Assembly: GCA_050084985.1 (NCBI GenBank)
Contig: JBITNC010000001.1
Location: 93,930,001 to 93,994,000, forward strand
Direction: 5' to 3'
Source: Nageia nagi
Lineage: Eukaryota; Pinophyta
Length of the DNA: 64,000 nt
Positions 12,001-22,379 of this stretch are shown in pieces. The position numbers and the translations under genes were made by a program. The notes beneath the pieces are model-generated. The model did not search any database, was not told the origin of the DNA, and saw only the letters and a program-made list of their open reading frames with translations. Each line of letters opens with the position of its first letter. The stretch's first letter is position 1.

Positions 12001-12516
12001 TATTGTTACTAAGAAAATTGAAGATGGTTCAGATGTAGATGATAAAATGGCATGTATGGTTTTGCATAATACACCTAATGAAGATGAGAAAAAGAAGAAA
12101 ATTGAACTTTTTCACATCAAGGTGCAAGCTAAGAAGATTAGGATTGATACATTATTTGATTCTGGATCTCAAGCTAACTTAATTGTAGAAAAATATGTCA
12201 AATCACTTGCACTCACTACTCAACCTCATCCAAACCCATATCCATTAGGATGGGTTAATAAAAATTCAAAGTTAAAGGTAACACAACAATGCAAGTTGCA
12301 ATTTGGGATTAACAGGGATTACATTGATGAAGTTTTACTTGATGTTGTTCTTTTGGATATTTGTGGGATTGTGCTTGGTAGTCCTTATCTATGGGAAAGA
12401 TATGCTTTGTTTTATAGAAAGAAAAAAAAATATAGACTCATTAAAGATGGAATTGAATACATAGTTAGTGCTCATCAAAGCAAGAAAAAAGATATTTATT
12501 TGATTACTGCAGGATA
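12001..12516 (+). pseudogene. Gypsy aspartic protease region
   Basis: Part of an open frame running 11951-12517. The active-site motif is LFDSGSQANLI (Asp-Ser-Gly at 12158-12166), followed by the hydrophobic DVVLLDICGIVLGSPYL that forms the second conserved block of retropepsins (ILG-type). It would cut the Gag-Pol precursor. It is separated from RT by a stop at 12515. Confidence 0.85.
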
Positions 12517-12544
12517 AGCAAAGAGACTAATTAATATAGGACAA

Positions 12545-13535
12545 ATGTTTGTACTTACAATGGTGAAATCTCAAGATGAAGTAGAAATCATAAAGGCACT
12601 TGAAGATTGTGAACCACTATACAAAGAAGAAGTAAAAGAGGTAATTTTTGAATTTGAAGATTTATTTCAAGTACCTAAAGAACTTCCACCAAAAAGAGAT
12701 ATACAACATGAGATTCAATTACCTCCTGATGTTGCACTTCCTAATATTGGCTTATATAGAAATTCTACTTTAGAAATTAAAAAAATTAAGAAACAAATCA
12801 AGGAATTGTTAGATTAAGGAGTCATTAGACCTAGCACATCATCATGTGGATCTCCTATTGTTATAATTCCAAAGAAAGATGGAACTTGGCATATGTGTGT
12901 TGATTACAGGGCACTAAATAAGATCACAGTTAAAAATCGATATCCTTTGCCATGTATTGATGATTTAATGGATCAATTACAAAAAGTTAAGCTTTTCACA
13001 AAATTAGATCTAAGAAGTGGTTATCATCAAGTACGAGTTAAAGAAGAGGATGTGTGGAAAATTGCTTTTAAGATTAGACAAGGATTGTTTGAATGGTTGG
13101 TTTTATCGTTTGGATTATGCAATGCTCCTACTACTTTCATGCGTGTAATGAATGAGGTTTTAAGGCCTTTCATTGATGATTTTGTTATTATGTATCTTGA
13201 TGATATTCTCATTTACAGTGATAATTGGAAAGATCATATGGTACATATTCGTAAAGTGTTTGAAGTTTTAAGGGAAGCAAAACTCTATTTGAATATGTCT
13301 AAGTGTGAGTTTGTCAGGAAAAGTTTAACCTATCTTGGCCACATTGTAGGTGAAGGTCAATTGAGGATAGATCCTACAAAAATTGAGGCTGTGTTGAAAT
13401 GGCTTACTCCCACTAATGTGACAGAGACTAGGAGTTTTCTTGGGGTAGTACAATATTTACGCAAGTTTATTGCTAACTTTTCTTACATGGCTTCTCCACT
13501 TCATGCAATTACAGGAAAGAGCCATAAATTTTAGT
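12545..13535 (+). pseudogene. Gypsy reverse transcriptase, broken
   Basis: A leading segment (12545-12817) includes DLFQVPKELPPKRDIQHEIQ, the usual start of a gypsy RT. A stop at 12815 interrupts it. RT blocks follow: CVDYRALNKITVKNRYPLP, FTKLDLRSGYHQVRVKEED, FGLCNAPTTFMRVMN, and the active site MYLDDILIYS (Tyr-Leu-Asp-Asp at 13193-13204, intact). GHIVGEGQLRIDPTKIEAV and FLGVVQYLRKFIANFS close the domain. A stop at 13532 follows KSHKF, where Trp is usual. Confidence 0.93.
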
Positions 13536-13564
13536 GGGGAGGGAAAGAACAACATGCTTTTGAA

Positions 13565-14000
13565 TTGCTTAAAAAGAAAATCAGTAATGCTCTAGTACTT
13601 GCTTTGCCTAATCTTCAAAAACTTTTTGAAATTAAAACTGATGCAAGTGACTATGCTATGGGTGCAGTTTTATTGCAGGAAAAACATCCAATTTGCTATC
13701 ACTCAGAAATGTTTACCAGTGCAGTAAGAAACTATCCCACATATGACAAAGAGTTGTATGCATTAGTTCAAAGTGTTAAGAAATGGAAGCACTATTTGGT
13801 AGGTAAAGAGATAATAATTCATATAGATCATCAACCCTTGCAATATCTTCAGTCACAATCTAAGTTGCAACAATCTAGGCACTTTCATTGGATGGGATTT
13901 TTGCAACAATTTCATTTGGTGATTAAGTACAAGAAGGGTATTCAAAATAAAATTGTTGATATGTTGTCTAGGCCTCCAATAGTTGCTAGTGTTGTGATTC
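13565..14000 (+). pseudogene. Gypsy RNase H domain
   Basis: Open from 13565. FEIKTDASDYAMGAVLLQE carries the first catalytic Asp, YDKELYALVQSVKKWKHYL the Glu, and HIDHQPLQYL the next Asp. KKGIQNKIVDMLSRPP is the final block, where NKIVDMLSR corresponds to the usual N-x-x-AD-x-LSR. It would degrade the RNA template during reverse transcription. This segment is unusually well preserved within the element. Confidence 0.9.
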
Positions 14001-15450
14001 TACAAAATAGTTCTTTAATGCATGACGGGTATAAAGAACAATATGTGGTTGATCCTGATTTTCAAAATGTCTATCATAGATTGAGTCTTGGTAATGAGGT
14101 TGGAAATTATGACTTTAATTTGCATGATGGATTACTTTTTCATTTGGGCAAACTTTGTATTCTTAATGGTGAGAGGAATGATTTGATTAGGGAAGCTCAT
14201 ACTTCTCATATTTCAGGACACTTTGGTGTTGGAAAAACTCTTGCTAATCTACAAAGGTATTGTTACTGGCCTATAATGTAAGAAAATGTATCTAGATATA
14301 TCAAAGGTTGTATGTTATGCAATGTAAGCAAACCCAATAACAGAAAATTTGGTCTTTATATGCCATTGTCCATTCTTACATGACCATGGGAGAGTATTTC
14401 TATGGATTTTGTTGGAGGTTTACCTATGTCTAAAAGAGGTCATGATTATTTATATGTGGTTGTGGATAGATTTAGTAAGATGTGTATTCTAATCCCATGT
14501 AAAAAGACTGTGATAGGTCAAGAGGTAGCTAATATTTTCTTTACTTATGTGTGGGTACATTTTGGTCTTCCTACTTCTGTCATTTCTGATAGGGATTCAG
14601 GTTTCTTGGAAAATTTTGGACTTCTTTGTGGGAAAGGATGGGCACTAAGTTAAAAAGGAGTAAGCTTTTCATCCATAGATAGATGGTCAAACAAAGGTGG
14701 TAAATAGGACAGTGGTACACCTATTACGGGGTTATTGTGGTAAGCATCTTAAGACTTGGGATGAGCATTTGAATTATATACAGCATGCATATAATCGGCT
14801 TTACATTCTTCTACTAACAAAACACCTTTTGAGAGTTATTTTGGTTATTTGCCAAAATCACCTTTTAATATGGCTTTTACTTCAACGAGTGATGGAGATA
14901 TAGTTCTTCATAATGAGGAGGAGTGGGCAAAGAATTTTATTGAGAGGATCAGATTGATTCATCAAAAGGTAAAACAATAGTTGGAGAAGAGTCAGGCCAA
15001 GTATGAGGAGAGGCATGATCGTCATCAGGTGGATCATAAATTTCAGATTAGGGATCAAGTATGGCTTCATCTCAGCAAGGAGAGACAGCATGGTGAGGGA
15101 AAGAAGTTGAAACCAATAAGGTATGGTCCATTTACCATTATTGGTCAAGTTGGAGACAATGCTTTTCGGTTGGACTTACCACTTTATATGCAAATGTATT
15201 CTGTTATTAATGTTGAGAACTTAAGTTGTATGAACCAGCCTTAGTTGCAGAAGATACAGATGTTATGTTACCGTCAGTTGAGGATTTAGCCCCTGAGCAC
15301 ATGAATGTGTTGGTTGGATGCAGTATTGGAAAAGAAGCAATGATCATCTCATAGTGGCATACATGAGGTGTGGCATATTGGAGTGAAGGGCCAACATCCA
15401 CACAAGGCCAAGTGGTATGCAGTTGATCGGGTGAGGGAGCTCTACCCTCA
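14001..15450 (+). pseudogene. Gypsy integrase and C-terminal tail, broken; catalytic Glu lost
   Basis: The zinc-binding HHCC region is visible as HTSHISGHFGVGKT and, after a stop at 14279, GCMLCNVSK. The core starts MDFVGGLPMSKRGHDYLYVV (first Asp), then VISDRDSGFL (second Asp). In the third block GQTKVVNRT at 14685-14708 the codon AAG (14694-14696) stands where Glu is invariant, so the D,D-35-E triad is broken. The core is also interrupted by a stop at 14651. The C-terminal part has KLKPIRYGPFTIIGQVGDNA and later WHIGVKGQHPHKAKW, a tail common in plant gypsy elements that may be a worn chromodomain-like end. Confidence 0.9.
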
Positions 15451-15500
15451 CCTCATTTCATCATCCTAAATGATTTTGGAAATAAAAGCTCTCTCTCAAT

Positions 15501-15509
15501 GGGGAGGAA
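15501..15509 (+). other. Gypsy polypurine tract
   Basis: GGGGAGGAA immediately before the 3' LTR start at 15510. Confidence 0.9.
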
Positions 15510-16606
15510 TGATTTGAAAATTTAGATCCCTTTGACATTCAATAATCTCCATTTCAGTGTGTTCATTGTGATAATCTTGTCTTGAACTTTTCGATGCTTC
15601 TTTTGGATCGAGAATTCAAGTCCGTATGTGGAAGATATGGCATTAAGTCCATTTGAGTATTTTAAAAAAAAAAATATTAAAAAATATTTAAACGTTTGGC
15701 GGGACTTGCCATCGGCTAGACCACGTAGGAGGAGGTGTGTGTGGAAGGGTGATAGGGTCATGTGGAGGTGATGAGGTAGAGGGGCCCATGTTTTGACCAA
15801 CCTTAGCTGCCCATGTTGAAGCTACACGATCATCTGATAGTTTGATCGTGTGACGCCCATGCTAGACCAAAACCGCCATGCAAGTTGCCAACTAGATTGC
15901 TGCCTAACCGCCCACATAAGCTATTTGACCGCTGACCGCTTGCCACTGTTGCCACCATAGCACACCCACCTGATTTTAAGTTAATGTATTTTGGTGTTTC
16001 AAAGGTTTTTTTGGTGATTTTTGATTCACCTAAGGTCTTATTATTAGGCTGAGTAATTCTGTCAAGTCTGAAACAGTCCAAAGAGCATGTTTTTTCATTT
16101 CAAAGCTTGTTTTTAAGAGATTTTTGCAACCGTTTGAGCCCAAATTTGACAGAGAGATCAAGAAGGTTAATGGGTATCTGAAAATAGGTTTTTTTTATTA
16201 TCTAATTCTTAGTTTAATTCTCTCCAATTTTAGCTCCAAAAATTGTATAAAAGGGGACCAAATTGGAAGTGAAAAAAAGGAGGATTCAGGAAGGTTGTTC
16301 TCAGTTCTTGTTGTGATTTTCAGAGCTATGAGTGTGTTGTGAATGTGAGAGGAGGTTTTGAAGGACTATGGAGGCCTTGTAAAGTGATTCCACCCATTGA
16401 TAGTAGAGAGCTTTTGAGCTAGATGTAGCCCACATTGGGTGAACTAGGATAAATTTTTGCTTGTCTCTTCTATAGTGAATGCTTTTCTCTTCTCTGTGTT
16501 TACAAATTTATTCCTAATTTTCTTTACAAGCACTTAATTGTTTTAAGTGTGAATTGATCTTAAGAAAAGGTTAAATTGAAATTTTAATCTTTTAGTTTAT
16601 GGATCA
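15510..16606 (+). repeat. Gypsy 3' LTR
   Basis: Begins TGATTTGAAAATTTAG and ends TTTATGGATCA, followed by the ATATG duplication. It matches 9782-10891 throughout. Confidence 0.93.
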
Positions 16607-16611
16607 ATATG
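16607..16611. repeat. Target-site duplication ATATG, right copy (gypsy)
   Basis: Identical to 9777-9781. The interrupted copia frame resumes from here on the minus strand. Confidence 0.9.
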
Positions 16612-17081
16612 CACAAGTTGAAGAGGTTGAGATGTTTTTGTTACATTATCTTTTTTAAACTTTTAATCTATGCATCTTACCAAAAATGCACTTCTTACAT
16701 AGACTAATTGAAGGAAAATTGAAGGCAAACCTTTCACAATTCTTAGTCTTTTATGACTTGAATACTCTTATGGTTAAGGTATCCTAAAAGTTGGTGTCAA
16801 AGATTACCTCTAGAATACACACTTGTAGTAAAACATATCTTTGATGGAATTTGATCTATAATGTAGAGGTTATCTTTCACTAATCTTTTAACCAAATCAG
16901 CAATTCCTTTCTTAATGCATCAAAATTGAGAGTTGAACTCAAACAAGTACCCTTTTCTAGCAACTTGGATCACAGAGAGAAGGTTCATCCTAAGATTAAG
17001 AACATAGAGCACATTATCAAAACCTTCTATGAATCAACACACTTTCAATTCCTTAAACTTCAAGGATAGAGTTATCACCTA
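16612..17081 (-). pseudogene. Copia integrase, N-terminal part (cut by gypsy)
   Basis: On the minus strand LCKKCIFGKMHRLKV at about 16660-16701 is the C-x-x-C...GK block that ends the copia zinc-binding domain, shortly before the catalytic core. The core itself continues across the gypsy insertion at 9781. The region from 16710 to 17081 should hold the GAG-pre-integrase segment but is too broken to follow in one frame. Confidence 0.75.
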
Positions 17082-18159
17082 TCATAATCGCATATTTTTT
17101 ATACTTGTGAAATTTTTTAAACTTTTTTTTTCAAAGCATAGGTAATTAGTGCAACCAGAATCAATAATCCAATCAGACAAAAAAGAATGAGATATGGAGT
17201 AGAGTGCCATAACAAAATCAACTTGAATATTCTTCTTTTCTTTAAAGTTCTTTACATTTTCATTACCTTTATTCTTTTTTTTTTTAATTTTCTTCTTATA
17301 GCAATCAATTATTTTGACCTTAGATGCCACAATAGTTACAATTATCATTAAACTTTTTCTTAAGATATGGATTATTTGCTTTACTTTTTTCATCTTTTTG
17401 CTTGAAGTGGTTGTTGTTGCCGTTGTTCTTGTTGTTGCTATTGTTCTTGCCATTACCTCTTTTCTCCAACTTGTTGAAGGAAGGAGGATAAGATTTTTTT
17501 TGATATTTGAACTTCTTCTTTAAAGGAGTTTTTGTTGCTCCAAGAGCAATGTTATTATCTTTAAGAGAAGAAATCAACACTTTTTGTTAAGGGTTTCCTT
17601 ATGCTTCAAAAGATGCCTAGAAAGGTTCTCAAGGGATAAGACTTCTTCTTCATCATCAAGCCTTATTTCTATAACTGTTATAAAGCTTCTAAACTTTGAA
17701 GAAAGGATATGATGAAAGATTAAGACCATGAACTCATCATTGATCCAATTGCATCCATAGGCAACAAGTTGGGTCCTTAGATCAATAATTTTGTTTAAGT
17801 AAATAGCCACATTTTCATCTTCCCTTGATGGATTGAAATAACTTTTTAAGAATGGTAACCCTTCTTAAAAACTTTGAGCCAAAGTATATTTGCTTAAGCT
17901 TATCTCAAGCTTCCTTTATCAAGGTTGAAGAGGAAATCATCAAGAGCACATCATCTAAAACTACATGGAAGATTATAGAGTTTGCTAACTTATTCTTTAT
18001 GTTGTAAACCTCTAGTGCTTTCTCATTTGTATGAGGTATAAGGTTCTCATTTATTATTTGCCAAAGCTTCTTTGCCTGCAACTCAGCTTTCATTCAAGTT
18101 TCTCAAATCCTAAAGTTGGAACCATCAAGATTGTGTTTGGGTAAAAAGGATTCTTCCAT
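17082..18159 (-). pseudogene. Copia gag and protease, broken
   Basis: The start codon is taken at 18159 on the minus strand, because the protein then begins MEESFLPKHNLDGSNF, a typical copia gag opening. Gag continues through LWQIINENLIPH and NKIIDLRTQLVAYG (17810-17574). A Lys/Asn-rich stretch with several KN repeats lies at 17320-17580. A worn knuckle reads CNYCGIVASKVKIIDC, in which the His is missing and two residues are added. The protease follows with WIIDSGCTNYLCFEKKSL (Asp-Ser-Gly near 17155-17163), the copia form of the active site. Frameshifts separate the pieces. Confidence 0.88.
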
Positions 18160-20896
18160 TTGCTACATAAGAATGTGAAAAATAATAAGCATATGATTTA
18201 ATAAATAACATTACATGTTACATTTAATTAGCTAAAATATGCTTGATTTGATTCACAAGTGTAGATATTTTACAACTCAAATATAATCCCATGTACCCAA
18301 ATACTTTTATCATCACTAAGAATTGTAGATGCAAAGTGATATTGTTGAAGCTTATTTTTTATCTAAAATTAAGCCTTCACCTGGATGCCCACACAAGAGG
18401 AGCCCAAGTACTACCAATCTTCAACCAGTTCGTAATGGGCAATATTATACTCTTACAAGAAGTACTACTATTTTTCAAGGTTATGATGTATATTGGATAG
18501 GCCAAATTATTAATCTTGATTAAGTTTCAAGTTATCCTTTTAGGTTATCAGGATAATTCCTAAATGGACTTGCAAACATGTGGTATCACTACACACATGC
18601 CTATCCACCTATTGGAGTTATGTCCAGACCAACAAAGACTTAAGAGCAATTGAGAAGTACGAACTTTTTACCATTTGGATCATCGAATTTAAAGGCTCCA
18701 GTCCACCTATCCTCATCTCATGGCTTCCAAATAAAGTCATGTTGCGGAATATACATGTATTTATTTTAAGGGGTTGTTCACATTAATGTTTGCATTTTTG
18801 TTTGCATAAGAAAATAAATCAAAATGCAAAACATAAAGTAAAAGAGCATAAGTAAAATATCATTCATTCAAAATGTGAAACCTAAGTGTCCAATGGATTT
18901 TATTTACTAATCCCTAAAAGATATCTTTACATAGATCCATAACTTGCACAAGTTAACTTTGCAAGAAGAAATGGTAAATACTTAAGCATAAGCATTCAAT
19001 AATTCCATAATTTGCATAAGTTAACTTTGCATAAAGATAAACATGCATAATTTGTACAAGCCTATTAACTTTACATAAGAATAAATACTTGGTATGCATT
19101 ATTTTCATAGCTTAAAAGAATTTAAGTATGCATTATTTAACTTAAAAAGAAAGCATGCATCATTCAACTTAGTAAGTAAGAAGCATGCATCATTTCATAA
19201 CTTAAAAATTAAGTAAGAGGCATGCATTAACTTAAAAATAATCTATCTATCACTTATAAAAACATAAGTATTTAATTAATTTGCATAAGTTAACTATAAC
19301 TTAAAAAAGACATAAGCTTGTATTCATAGCATTGCATCAAAGATCTAAGAATTTTAAGTATTGCATAAGGAATTTATCAACATTTAGAAATGTCATATAA
19401 GGATCTAAAATTTTAAGTAAAGAATTTAAAAATTCCCTCTCTCTTACTTAAAATTGATTTTAAATCATGATGATTTTTTTTTTTTTTAATTTACCTTATA
19501 ACTTTGACTAAAAAATAGCTTATGCTTGAAAAACTTTTACCAAAGAGAGTAACCATTAAGATTTCAAAAAAAATTAAGTATTTAAAGGTAAATTGCTAAA
19601 AAAAAGTCTAAAATACCTTAGAATGCACTTAAGTAAAAGTCATCATTTTGCCTTATGGCTTAAGGTAATTTAAAAAAAAGAAAGAGACAAGATCATTAAA
19701 TTAACTTGGAGTATACGCTATGCAAGTAATTAAAGTTTCTGAGTGCATTGAGTAAAGAGAAGACTTGTAAGCATTTCAAAAAATTAAATGCTCAACAACC
19801 ATAGGTTAAAAAAGAATTATTATATATATATAAAGAGGAGGAGAATAGCGAGAGAGGCGGTAGATTATCTAGGAGAGGGCAATAAGGAGGAGGGCAAAGA
19901 GACATTGTAGCTAGCGGCGAGGGTGGAAGAAGGGATTTGTTCAAATGATTTCAAAATATGACACTTGATTAAATCAATAGAATGATATTTGCACAACCTA
20001 CTCATCAAGACTCAAAGGAGCCATCAAAGGAGCCGTGAGGTTAAACAACATAGAAGAAGCCAAACGTCATGGAGGATTTTGTGTGCGAGTGGTAGAGGGT
20101 AGAGAGAGGAGTTTGCATGAAGGTTTGCAAACCATTAGAGTGACTCATCAAAAGTAGAGATGCTATGAGACCAAGTCCATGAGAGGAAAGTGGCCACGCA
20201 CAAGAGAGGTCCAACCAAATAAGAAGTGTTGCACACAAAGAGGTCCGAATGGTGGGGTGAGAGAGGTTGCAAAAAAGAAGGGATGCAGGTTGCCACAAAG
20301 GTGGCGAGACATCAAGAAAAAAAAGCTAACACATGTAGGGCATGAGAGCAAGTAAAGGGCATCCAAGGTCACGCAGTGCTAAAAAAAACTTTGAATTTTA
20401 CTATAAGGTTAAAAAATATTAGTTTATATAAAAATATTTACAACCATATTGAAAATAATTGTAAATAGATTACAACTATTTGTAAAAAACAAATAGTTCC
20501 CCCCTTTTTTAAATGCAATTTTTATTATAACATTTCTTTACAAATTTTTGTAAAAAAAATTGCATTGTTTTAAAGAAAATATAACATATTATTGCTATAT
20601 CATAAACAAGTTTTTAAAAAAATGCAACTATCAAAATAGTCTCAGTAAAGAAAATTCATAGCAATAACATGTAAATATATTTCGTTAAAAAAATGGATTG
20701 GCTCATAACAAAAGGATGTTAGAATCATAATGAAATAATTCAAACAAATGGAGAAATGTATACCTTCTCTTGAGTTTACTACCTTCTCTTGAGTTTACTC
20801 AACAACGAAGTGTAAGATGAAAACCCCCAAGTTGAGTAGTCTCCAAGGATATGAAGAGGAACCTCCAAAGATGCTAAAGAAGAGCTTTCACACCAA
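18160..20896 (-). other. Unusually long copia leader (2.7 kb), partly foreign-looking
   Basis: The distance from primer site to gag start is normally a few tens to a few hundred bases; here it is about 2737. The part at 18290-18790 has balanced composition and two adjacent plus-strand open frames (18329-18523 and 18580-18786), whose product I do not recognise. 18800-19340 is dominated by loosely repeated GCATGCAT and AACTTAAAAA motifs. 20000-20370 is GC-richer. These could be captured or inserted segments, or a genuine structured leader. I see no LTR or inverted-repeat boundaries inside. Confidence 0.5.
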
Positions 20897-20908
20897 GCTC
20901 TGATATCA
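20897..20908 (-). other. Copia primer binding site
   Basis: On the minus strand TGATATCAGAGC, one mismatch from the initiator Met tRNA complement TGGTATCAGAGC, two bases from the LTR. Confidence 0.85.
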
Positions 20909-20910
20909 AA

Positions 20911-21397
20911 TGAGAGATTTGAACTATAACAAGAACAACTCTAAACTTCCAAGATCACATGTAAGCTCACAAATCACATCTAACAAACTCACAAAGATAA
21001 ACAAGATATAAGTGGTTCCTCCAACTAGGAGTACATCCACTAACTAGATCTTTTTTAATTCACAAATAAGAACTCTTACAATTCTTTCTAACCTCAACTC
21101 TTAAACACTATCCACTAACATAATTTTACTCCACAAATTGATGTGTAATAACAAAGAGGAAGCCTTCTATTTATAGACAAAATCCCTCTTTGGATCACCT
21201 TTTATCCAATGTATAGAAGCATGACATGCACATCCTTTTACCCAGGGGACATGCTCATGACATGGAGTGTAGGACAAGTTACATTATCATATTCACTTAA
21301 ATACTTAAGGTATCAAATTATACCCTCTTAAGTATTAGTGAAATTACATAGAAGATTATTACATAACCTTTACAATAATGCATTATACATTCCAACA
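20911..21397 (-). repeat. Copia 5' LTR
   Basis: On the plus strand it runs from TGAGAGATTTGAACT to CATTCCAACA and pairs with 6228-6711. It is followed by the TATGT duplication. Confidence 0.92.
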
Positions 21398-21402
21398 TAT
21401 GT
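21398..21402. repeat. Target-site duplication TATGT, right copy (copia)
   Basis: Identical to 6223-6227. Confidence 0.9.
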
Positions 21403-21650
21403 TTATGGAGATGACCATTTACATTTTTATGTAGATGATTGTTTGTAAGTTCATGTAGACAATTATTTTTCTTAACTTACAAATGAATACCTACATTGAC
21501 TTACAGATGATCACCTGCATCGACTTACAGATGATCACCTGCATCGACTTGTAGATGATCACCTACATTGACTTGCATATGCTTGATTGACTTGCATATG
21601 ACCACTTACATTGATTTGCACATGATCATTTGCATTAATTTCCATTCTAT
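21403..21650. repeat. 24-bp minisatellite array, about ten units
   Basis: After eight bases that complete the unit cut by the copia insertion, 24-base units follow at 21411, 21435, 21459, 21483, 21507, 21531 and 21555. Then come a 19-base deleted unit and two more full units. Central copies (ATGATCACCTGCATCGACTT) are nearly identical, so local amplification was more recent here than at the window start. Confidence 0.88.
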
Positions 21651-21914
21651 TTATTGATTAAGAATTTGTTCAATATTTTAATATAATTCTATCAAATTTT
21701 GTTCAAAAACATTCCATCTAAAACACAAAATTTTAGTAACTATTCAAATTAAAATTAATATTGAAGGAAAAATGTAAATTAAAATATCATAATGTTCTAA
21801 ATTTGTAACAAATACTATAGATAAACTTTTTTACATTTTAACTAATATCAATTTGCATTTAAGGTAGTTGAAACATATTCTCCTTAGAACGGTCCACATC
21901 CATCCAATGCACTA

Positions 21915-22092
21915 AATTTTAAAAACTATTCAAATACAACATTTCATACAACACAAAGAATTTTAAAAACTATTGAAATACAACATTTCATCCAACACAA
22001 AGAATTTTAAAAACTATTGAAATGCAATATTCCATTCAATACATAATATCTAAAACTTTTTGAATACTACATTCCATACAATATAAATTAAA
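21915..22092. repeat. 44-bp tandem repeat, about four units
   Basis: TTTTAAAAACTATT recurs at 21917, 21961 and 22005, and a decayed form at about 22049, giving a constant 44-base spacing. The second and third units are almost identical. Confidence 0.75.
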
Positions 22093-22379
22093 TAATCAAA
22101 AAGTTATCTATTTGTATTAGATACTGAAGATATGATACAATTTTTATAGTTTCAAGTATATAAAATTACATCTTAGATAGTTGAAATAAAATTTCCTAGA
22201 ACAATCTACTCTAGTTGTGCATGCATTCAAATTTTTTGATACATTTTGCAATATCTTATCGTTAGAGGTACCATCATCATCATTTTCATAATTATGATTT
22301 ATTCATGTTCTCTTAGTCATAGATTTCCAATATGCTAATGCTCGATCATAAGGAGATCTCTCTACCACATAAGATGAAA

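Larger units (their letters stand above)
9782..16606 (+). mobile_element. Complete but inactive Ty3/gypsy LTR retrotransposon
   Basis: It has LTRs of 1110 and 1097 bases, a perfect 5-bp target duplication, an initiator-Met tRNA primer site two to four bases after the 5' LTR, and a polypurine tract just before the 3' LTR. Coding order on the plus strand is gag with zinc knuckle, protease, RT, RNase H, integrase: the gypsy order. At least seven breaks interrupt the polyprotein, and the integrase catalytic Glu is replaced by Lys. The two LTRs differ by many substitutions, largely transitions, as expected for old methylated DNA. It lies in antisense inside the copia integrase. Confidence 0.95.
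6228..21397 (-). mobile_element. Ty1/copia LTR retrotransposon, interrupted by a gypsy element
   Basis: Two LTRs of 484 and 487 bases bound the element, flanked by a perfect TATGT duplication. The coding strand is minus, with order gag, protease, integrase, reverse transcriptase, RNase H, which is the copia order (integrase before RT). Primer site and polypurine tract sit at the expected LTR-internal junctions. A 6.8-kb gypsy element plus its duplication (9782-16611) splits the integrase. Without it the copia element would be about 8.3 kb, longer than most plant copia elements, because of a 2.7-kb leader between the primer site and gag. All frames carry stops and shifts. The RT active site has also changed (YVDN instead of YVDD). 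Confidence 0.92.

Noticed and set aside
14882-15148. Minus-strand frame over the gypsy integrase
   Set aside because: It is a shadow of the integrase C-terminal region, which has clear family motifs on the plus strand.
17314-17523. Plus-strand hydrophobic open frame that looks like a membrane protein
   Set aside because: It is the antisense of the Lys/Asn-rich copia gag region, which explains the Val/Ile/Phe-rich reading.
18329-18786. A real protein gene in the copia leader
   Set aside because: Two short frames only, in antisense to the element, with no start context, no family match and a stop in the second frame. Kept only as a finding to check.
20041-20372. Minus-strand frames rich in Leu, Ser and His in a GC-richer block
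   Set aside because: They run in sense with the copia element but have no gag-like motif and overlap each other in different frames. More likely leader sequence than a gene.
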